This document shows positions 5,751 through 9,977 of a DNA stretch of 15,959 nt, piece after piece (position 1 is the stretch's first letter; every line of letters begins with the position of its first letter). The stretch is taken from positions 1-15,959 of the forward strand of contig CACZRQ010000095.1 in assembly GCA_902783615.1 (NCBI GenBank), read 5' to 3'. This DNA comes from an uncultured Bacteroidales bacterium (GTDB taxonomy: Bacteria > Bacteroidota > Bacteroidia > Bacteroidales > Bacteroidaceae). The notes beneath the pieces are model-generated. The model saw only the letters and a list, made by a program, of their open reading frames with translations. It had not been told where the DNA came from and searched no databases. Both the position numbers and the translations under genes were made by a program.

Positions 5751-6422
5751 ATGGGGGTTATGGTAGTAAAAATTAAAGTTAAAGGTTTTGAAAATGAAGA
5801 TAGGTTGTCTTTGAAGGAGGAAAGAAGAGAACTTGTCAGAGTTAGGAAAAGGATCTTTGAAGATGTGGTGGAGAAAGAGAAGGAAAATGTGATGATGATG
5901 TTGATGAGTAGGTTTGTGAGATTGAGGTATGAGGATTTAGAAGAGGTCTTTGATGATGGTTGTTTGGTGTTGTGGAATAAGATGATGGATGAGGGGTTTG
6001 AGTTGGTGGAGAAGAGTATGGTGGGGTATTTGAGAAGGATTTGTAGAAACATTGGGATGCATTATCTGAGAAAAGTGAATGATGATTTGGTGAGTTTGAA
6101 TAGGATAATGGAAGATAGTTGTAAGGGTTATGATGGGGATGATGGTTTGAATGAGATGTTTGATGTGATGGATGAGAAAGGAAGTGATGAAGAGATGTTT
6201 GAAAGGTTGGATGTGGTTTGGAAAAAGTTGAAAGATGTGGATAGGATGATATTGGAGAGTTATTATGTGGATGGTTGTAAGTTGAATGAGATTGCCAAAA
6301 GAGTGGGGTATAAGAATGGTAATACGGTGAAGAGTAAGAAGGATAAGGTGTTGAAGAGAATGATGAGAATGATGAAGGAAGAAGCTGGGGCTGATGCCCC
6401 AGACCTTCCTCTTGTAGCATAA
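5751..6422 (+). CDS. ECF-like sigma-70 family factor with extreme cytosine depletion
   Basis: The protein has 223 residues. Region 2 lies at about 50-108: YEDLEEVFDDGCLVLW, then MVGYLRRICRNIGMHYLRK, matching D-x-x-D-hhQ-x-hhhxhW ... YLxxIaxNxxxdxLRK. Region 4 lies at about 155-208: VDRMILESYYVDGCKLNEIA, then an HTH through VKSKKDKVLKRMM. The coding strand holds only 11 C in 5761-6360 (600 nt), and lines 5881-5940 and 6121-6240 have none. The protein therefore has no Gln anywhere, and no Ala, Pro or Thr before residue 182. Depletion stops abruptly at a hairpin (CTGGGGC/GCCCCAG, 6385-6402), after which the last 13 residues (AGADAPDLPLVA) look ordinary. It is the first gene of the operon, 21 nt before the Nudix gene. 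No anti-sigma factor is recognised nearby. Confidence 0.78.
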   Translation: MGVMVVKIKVKGFENEDRLSLKEERRELVRVRKRIFEDVVEKEKENVMMMLMSRFVRLRYEDLEEVFDDGCLVLWNKMMDEGFELVEKSMVGYLRRICRNIGMHYLRKVNDDLVSLNRIMEDSCKGYDGDDGLNEMFDVMDEKGSDEEMFERLDVVWKKLKDVDRMILESYYVDGCKLNEIAKRVGYKNGNTVKSKKDKVLKRMMRMMKEEAGADAPDLPLVA

Positions 6423-6443
6423 ACAACATAAAGACAACAAGAT

Positions 6444-7136
6444 ATGGAAGAATTAAAGTATCATTACAAGTATCCGCATCCGAGTGTCACCACAGATTGT
6501 GTGATTTTCGGATTCGATGGTACACTATTGAAAGTCCTCTTAATTGAAAGGGGCGTTGAGCCATTCAAGGGTCGCTGGGCATTCCCAGGTGGATTCCTAA
6601 AGATGGACGAGTCGGCTTTGCAGGGTGCCAAGCGTGAGTTGTATGAAGAAACAGGTCTGAAGGATGCCTATATCCATCAGTTCCACACTTTCTCTGCTCC
6701 CGACCGTGACCCTCGCGAGCGAGTCATCACCATTGCATACTATGCCCTGGTACGCATCAGCGAGGTGAAGGGTGGCGATGATGCTGCCCAAGCTCAGTGG
6801 TTCCCACTTGACAAGGTGCCATCGTTGGCTTTCGACCACGATAAGATTTTGCGTGAGGCTACCCAGGAACTGCGTCGTCAGATTCACTTTGAGCCCATCG
6901 GCTTCGAACTGTTGCCAAGTCAATTTACCATGACCCAACTTCAGCACCTCTACGAGGCCATCCTCAGTGTGAAGTTCGACCGTCGTAATTTCTCCAACAA
7001 GATGCTCAAGCTGGGCATCCTCACCCAGTTGGAAAAAACGATAACTTTACCCAACAAGAAAGAAGCTTTCCTCTACAAGTTCAATGCTGAAAGCTATAAC
7101 GAGATGAAAGAAAAAGGCTTCAGGCTGGAATTTTAA
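6444..7136 (+). CDS. Nudix hydrolase with C-terminal winged helix (NrtR/AraR-like regulator)
   Basis: The protein has 230 residues. The N-terminal Nudix domain carries a complete Nudix box at residues 50-72: G50-x5-E56-x7-R64-E65-L66-x-E68-E69-x-G71-L72. The metal-binding and catalytic residues are intact, so hydrolysis of an ADP-ribose-like substrate is possible. From about 150, FELLPSQFTMTQLQHLYEAI, then FDRRNFSNKMLKLGIL, is the winged-helix domain of NrtR-type regulators. In that family an ADP-ribose-like ligand relieves DNA binding at palindromic operators controlling NAD genes. Here two palindromes flank the operon promoter, so autoregulation by ADP-ribose or a relative is the simplest model. 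It starts 21 nt after the sigma gene and is followed 15 nt later by the macro gene. Confidence 0.9.
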   Translation: MEELKYHYKYPHPSVTTDCVIFGFDGTLLKVLLIERGVEPFKGRWAFPGGFLKMDESALQGAKRELYEETGLKDAYIHQFHTFSAPDRDPRERVITIAYYALVRISEVKGGDDAAQAQWFPLDKVPSLAFDHDKILREATQELRRQIHFEPIGFELLPSQFTMTQLQHLYEAILSVKFDRRNFSNKMLKLGILTQLEKTITLPNKKEAFLYKFNAESYNEMKEKGFRLEF

Positions 7137-7151
7137 CTAAAGAAGAATATA

Positions 7152-7961
7152 ATGTTATACAATTACAGGAAAATCAATTATGAAGTGATGTCAGACACAG
7201 CGTATTGTTATGAGACAATACCTGAACTGATAAGCGCTGTAAAGAATTCCATTGACAATCAGTTCATGGTTGCCGAGGAAGACAATATTGATCAGCCTAT
7301 GGCAGGTGTGGTTACTACAAGATACATCGTATCTGGCAAACGCAGTTTTGAGGCTGCAAAGGGGTACACTGGCATGAAAGTAGCCGTATTAAACTATGCC
7401 AATAATCACGCTATTGGAGGTGCACCATATAGTGCAGGAGCTCAAGAAGAATCTCTTTGTAGATGTTCCACATTGCTTCCTTGCCTACAAGCCATGAGGG
7501 AACCTTTCTACCAAAAACATCGCGACATGTATAGTGCACGTCTGATGGACTTCATGGGCAATGATGATCTTATCTACACCCCTGATGTGATTGTGTTTAA
7601 GACAGATGAGCGTACAGATCCTGTTTATCCTAACATGATGGACCGTGATGAATGGTATAAGGTGAATGTTATTACCTGTGCTGCTCCCCAATTGTATGGA
7701 GTAGATAACCGACCAAGGAATTACGAAGATGTGATTCGCTCGCGTATCAAGAAGATTTTGGATGTAGCAGCTATGGAAGGCAATGAGGTAGTCATCCTTG
7801 GTGCTTGGGGATGTGGGGCTTTCAAGAATCCCGTTGAGATAGTAGCAAGTATAATGGTGGAGCTTGTGAAAAACTACAACTTTAAGGTTGTGGAATTTGC
7901 TTTGGCAACCAGAAATGATGTTAGTAGTTCAGCTTTTGCACGAGTACTTAACTTAAAATAA
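7152..7961 (+). CDS. TIGR02452 family macro-domain protein (microbial PARG-like)
   Basis: The protein has 269 residues. An N-terminal helical part is followed by VAVLNYANNHAIGGAPYSAG (about 77-96) and AQEESLCRCSTLLPCL. The last contains the Q98-E99-E100 pair that carries the catalytic glutamate in PARG-type macro domains. The usual G-G-G before it reads I-G-G. The C-terminal VVILGAWGCGAFKNPVEIVA is the second ligand-binding loop of the fold. TIGR02452 proteins are thought to cleave ADP-ribose polymers or monomers from targets. The gene lies third in the operon, so its product could feed ADP-ribose to the Nudix protein encoded just before it. Family assignment is strong; the substrate is inferred. 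Confidence 0.88.
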   Translation: MLYNYRKINYEVMSDTAYCYETIPELISAVKNSIDNQFMVAEEDNIDQPMAGVVTTRYIVSGKRSFEAAKGYTGMKVAVLNYANNHAIGGAPYSAGAQEESLCRCSTLLPCLQAMREPFYQKHRDMYSARLMDFMGNDDLIYTPDVIVFKTDERTDPVYPNMMDRDEWYKVNVITCAAPQLYGVDNRPRNYEDVIRSRIKKILDVAAMEGNEVVILGAWGCGAFKNPVEIVASIMVELVKNYNFKVVEFALATRNDVSSSAFARVLNLK

Positions 7962-7968
7962 ATTACTG

Positions 7969-8226
7969 ATGGAGAATACGGATTTAGAGCGATTCATTGA
8001 AGCACAAGACCATCCGACCATTTATGGGCTTTCTGCCTATGACCAGGCTCACAAGGAGATAGCGAATGGTGGGTTGAAGATCCATTGTTGGATTAGGTAT
8101 TTGTATCTTTTTGTTCCTCAAATTCCCAATATCACTGATTACTAACGCAAGGAACTTAATGAATTCTTCAGAGCCCATGAAACAATCGCCTTGGAGATGG
8201 CTAAATTAAGGGAGCAAGATAAATAA
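7969..8226 (+). pseudogene. Broken small DUF1810-like gene with one in-frame stop
   Basis: ATG 7969 lies 7 nt after the macro gene stop. The frame reads DLERFIEAQDHPTIYGLSAY, then DQAHKEIANGGLKIHCWIRY, which matches the DUF1810 opening (DLxRFxxAQ ... YxxALxEIxxGxKxxHWIWYIFPQ). It continues FVPQIPNITDY and meets a TAA at 8143-8145. The same frame goes on for 27 more codons to TAA 8224-8226, ending HETIALEMAKLREQDK. A single C-to-T change (CAA to TAA) would explain the stop. The usual DUF1810 length is about 140 residues, so the middle is probably deleted too. It could be a truncated duplicate of the DUF1810 half of the next gene, although the two differ widely. Confidence 0.6.
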
Positions 8227-8238
8227 AACAATTGAAAA

Positions 8239-9294
8239 ATGGAAATTCAGATTACAGCGATTAAATTCGAAATGGTGAATGGCAAAAAGACAGGCAAGTC
8301 TTTTACCTTCAAGATGGATCCGAAGGAGATGGCGGTCTATAAAACGGAAGCCACTCTTCGAAAGAAGATTGACGAGTATGTGGCCAAGAGTGGTGTGTTC
8401 AAGAAGGATGAAATGAAGGACTTGAAGTATAGTATGAAGGACTTCTTGGAGGAATGGAAGAAGCAGATTCCTGTGGTGGAAGCTGAGGAACTGGCTAAGG
8501 CTGATGCTTCACCCAACAACCCTGAAAGTCGTGTTACGCCTGATGTCATCACTCGCCTGGGTAGCAATGAAGTGTTCGTGTTTGGCTCTAACGAACAGGG
8601 ACTACATTATGGTGGAGCTGCTAAGGTGGCTTATGAGAGATTTGGTGCCATCATGGGGCAGGGCAATGGTTTGCAGGGCAAGAGTTATGCCATTCCTTCT
8701 ATGAGCGGACTAGGTATCATGGGGGAATATGTAAAGGAGTTCTGCGAGTTTGCCAAAGCTCATCCCGAGAAACGTTTCCTGGTAACTCCAATCGGTTGTG
8801 GCATTGCTGGTTTTCATGAATCAGAAGTAGCACCTCTCTTCGATATTTGTCGTGATCTCAAGAATGTCACCCTTCCTGCATCCTTCTGGGATATCATTGG
8901 TGAACCATCGGACATTGAATACGACTTAGACCGTTTCCTGACTGCACAGGAAGCCAACTATAATGATGCTCTCGACGAGATCCGTTCAGGTCACAAAACA
9001 GGCCATTGGATTTGGTACATCTTCCCACAACAAAAGGGACTTGGTCATAGTTACAATTCTCAGTATTACGGACTTGATGGTATCGATGAAGCTCGTGCCT
9101 ATCTTGCTCATCCTGTTCTTGGCGAACGCCTCAGGGAAATCTGCGAAGCCCTACTTCAACATGAAGGCAAGCGAGATATCGATGATATCATGGGTAGCAG
9201 CATTGATGTACTGAAGCTCCGAACCTGCATGGATCTTTTCAATCTTGTATCTCCCAACGACATCTTTGAAAAGGTACTCGATGCCTTTTACTAA
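8239..9294 (+). CDS. Fusion protein: helical N-terminus, A1S_2505-like domain, DUF1810 domain
   Basis: The protein has 351 residues. Residues 1-95 are lysine-rich and helical with no recognised family. Residues about 100-218 (VTPDVITRLGSNEVFVFGSN, then HYGGAAKVAYERFGAIMGQG, then SYAIPSMSG, then TPIGCGIAGF) match the A1S_2505-like phage-associated domain, which has macro-like glycine loops. Residues about 228-351 (DLDRFLTAQEANYNDALDEI, then GHWIWYIFPQQKGLGHS, then ARAYLAHPVLGERLREICEA) are a near-complete DUF1810 domain; it ends at FEKVLDAFY and lacks the short usual tail. Both families often travel with ADP-ribose genes, though neither has a firm biochemical function. It starts 12 nt after the broken DUF1810-like gene and closes the operon. 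Names are from memory. Confidence 0.8.
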   Translation: MEIQITAIKFEMVNGKKTGKSFTFKMDPKEMAVYKTEATLRKKIDEYVAKSGVFKKDEMKDLKYSMKDFLEEWKKQIPVVEAEELAKADASPNNPESRVTPDVITRLGSNEVFVFGSNEQGLHYGGAAKVAYERFGAIMGQGNGLQGKSYAIPSMSGLGIMGEYVKEFCEFAKAHPEKRFLVTPIGCGIAGFHESEVAPLFDICRDLKNVTLPASFWDIIGEPSDIEYDLDRFLTAQEANYNDALDEIRSGHKTGHWIWYIFPQQKGLGHSYNSQYYGLDGIDEARAYLAHPVLGERLREICEALLQHEGKRDIDDIMGSSIDVLKLRTCMDLFNLVSPNDIFEKVLDAFY

Positions 9295-9340
9295 CAAAGC
9301 GCGTCATTTAAAACAGACACACCATTTATTAACCTTACTT

Positions 9341-9360
9341 AAGTTTCGGTAGTGATTAGC
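9341..9360 (+). repeat. Right boundary repeat of the cassette
   Basis: AAGTTTCGGTAGTGATTAGC is the inverted partner of 4834-4853 (19/20). The last 9 bases form the left arm of the operon terminator. Here the following C-run and G-run make a perfect CCCC-TAAT-GGGG core, whereas the left copy has decayed. Confidence 0.7.
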
Positions 9361-9383
9361 CCCTAATGGGGCTAATTACTTTT
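9351..9383 (+). terminator. Terminator of the sigma/NrtR-like/macro operon
   Basis: A 13-bp stem (9351-9363 with 9368-9380, one wobble) around the loop TAAT is followed by TTT. It lies 57 nt past the stop of the fusion gene. Confidence 0.72.
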
Positions 9384-9404
9384 GAAAACTTCAACCATTA
9401 TGCT

Positions 9405-9911
9405 TTATTCCAACAGGAACAGCACTTTGCGACGGTTATCTTTGGGTCTAACGGCAAAGTGAATCCAATAGACGGTGGAACGGCGTTCCATAATCAGCTC
9501 GTCGAAATCCTTCTTGTTTTCATCGGCCATGTCCAAGAGGATGGTCAGGTAACGGATGGCCTGTTCCTTGCCAGAGCAACGGATATCCACGGCACAACCT
9601 GTCTGGTGGTTGCTGTGCTTGGCAGGTTTCAAGCCAGCCTTCTCCATGGCTTTACTCACCTGCAGGGAACGGTAGCCCTGGTTGATGACGATTCCTTCCA
9701 CATTCTCCGACGTATCGTAATCCTCCAGGAAGTGAAGCACATACATCATGTTATACCGAAATCGCAGTTCCTCTAACCAATCCTCGCAAAGGGTGATCAG
9801 GTTCTCAACAGCCTCTAATGGTGGCTCGTTGTTATCAGGCGTTTGGAAATTCGTTTTGGTGAGCTCTCCGAGCGAAAAGTGCTCGGAGAGTTTCATTTTC
9901 TTGTCGATCAT
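9405..9911 (-). CDS. Peptidase M15 family protein (D-Ala-D-Ala carboxypeptidase or endolysin type)
   Basis: The protein has 168 residues. LSEHFSLGELTKTNFQTPDN (8-27) is the usual opening of the M15A/VanY-like family. GIVINQGYRSLQVSKAM (73-89) is the G-Y-R-S block. HSNHQTGCAVDIRC gives zinc ligands H102 and D109 in S-x-H-x-x-G-x-A-x-D, and VYWIHFAVRP supplies H151. Such enzymes cut peptide cross-bridges in peptidoglycan. There is no signal peptide, so the protein needs cell lysis or another route to reach the wall, as phage endolysins do. It is the last gene of the - block, 66 nt after the primase-helicase stop, with an octamer array in that gap. A perfect 10-bp hairpin lies inside codons 7-16. 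Confidence 0.85.
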   Translation of the reverse strand: MIDKKMKLSEHFSLGELTKTNFQTPDNNEPPLEAVENLITLCEDWLEELRFRYNMMYVLHFLEDYDTSENVEGIVINQGYRSLQVSKAMEKAGLKPAKHSNHQTGCAVDIRCSGKEQAIRYLTILLDMADENKKDFDELIMERRSTVYWIHFAVRPKDNRRKVLFLLE

Positions 9912-9935
9912 AGAATTTGAGTATTGAAAATTGAT

Positions 9936-9975
9936 TTGGTAAAATGGTATAATGGTATTTTGGTATATTGGTATG
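9936..9975. repeat. Array of five octamers, (A/T)TGGTANN
   Basis: Five back-to-back octamers TTGGTAAA, ATGGTATA, ATGGTATT, TTGGTATA and TTGGTATG fill exactly 40 bp. The array ends 2 bp from the stop codon of the primase-helicase gene. The same octamer family fills the arrays at 15315-15727, at the other end of this gene block. Confidence 0.8.
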
Positions 9976-9977
9976 TT

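Noticed and set aside
6385..6415. Terminator inside the end of the sigma gene
   Set aside because: The CTGGGGC/GCCCCAG stem lies inside the coding frame and is followed by a mixed pyrimidine tract, and the next gene follows after 21 nt in the same operon.
5744..6440. Long antisense open frames over the sigma-factor gene
   Set aside because: They result from the C-poor coding strand, which leaves few stop codons on the other strand; the encoded peptides are Ser/His/Pro-rich low complexity without family features.
9366..9776. Open frame on + opposite the M15 peptidase gene
   Set aside because: It is a shadow of the - gene, which carries all the conserved M15 residues.
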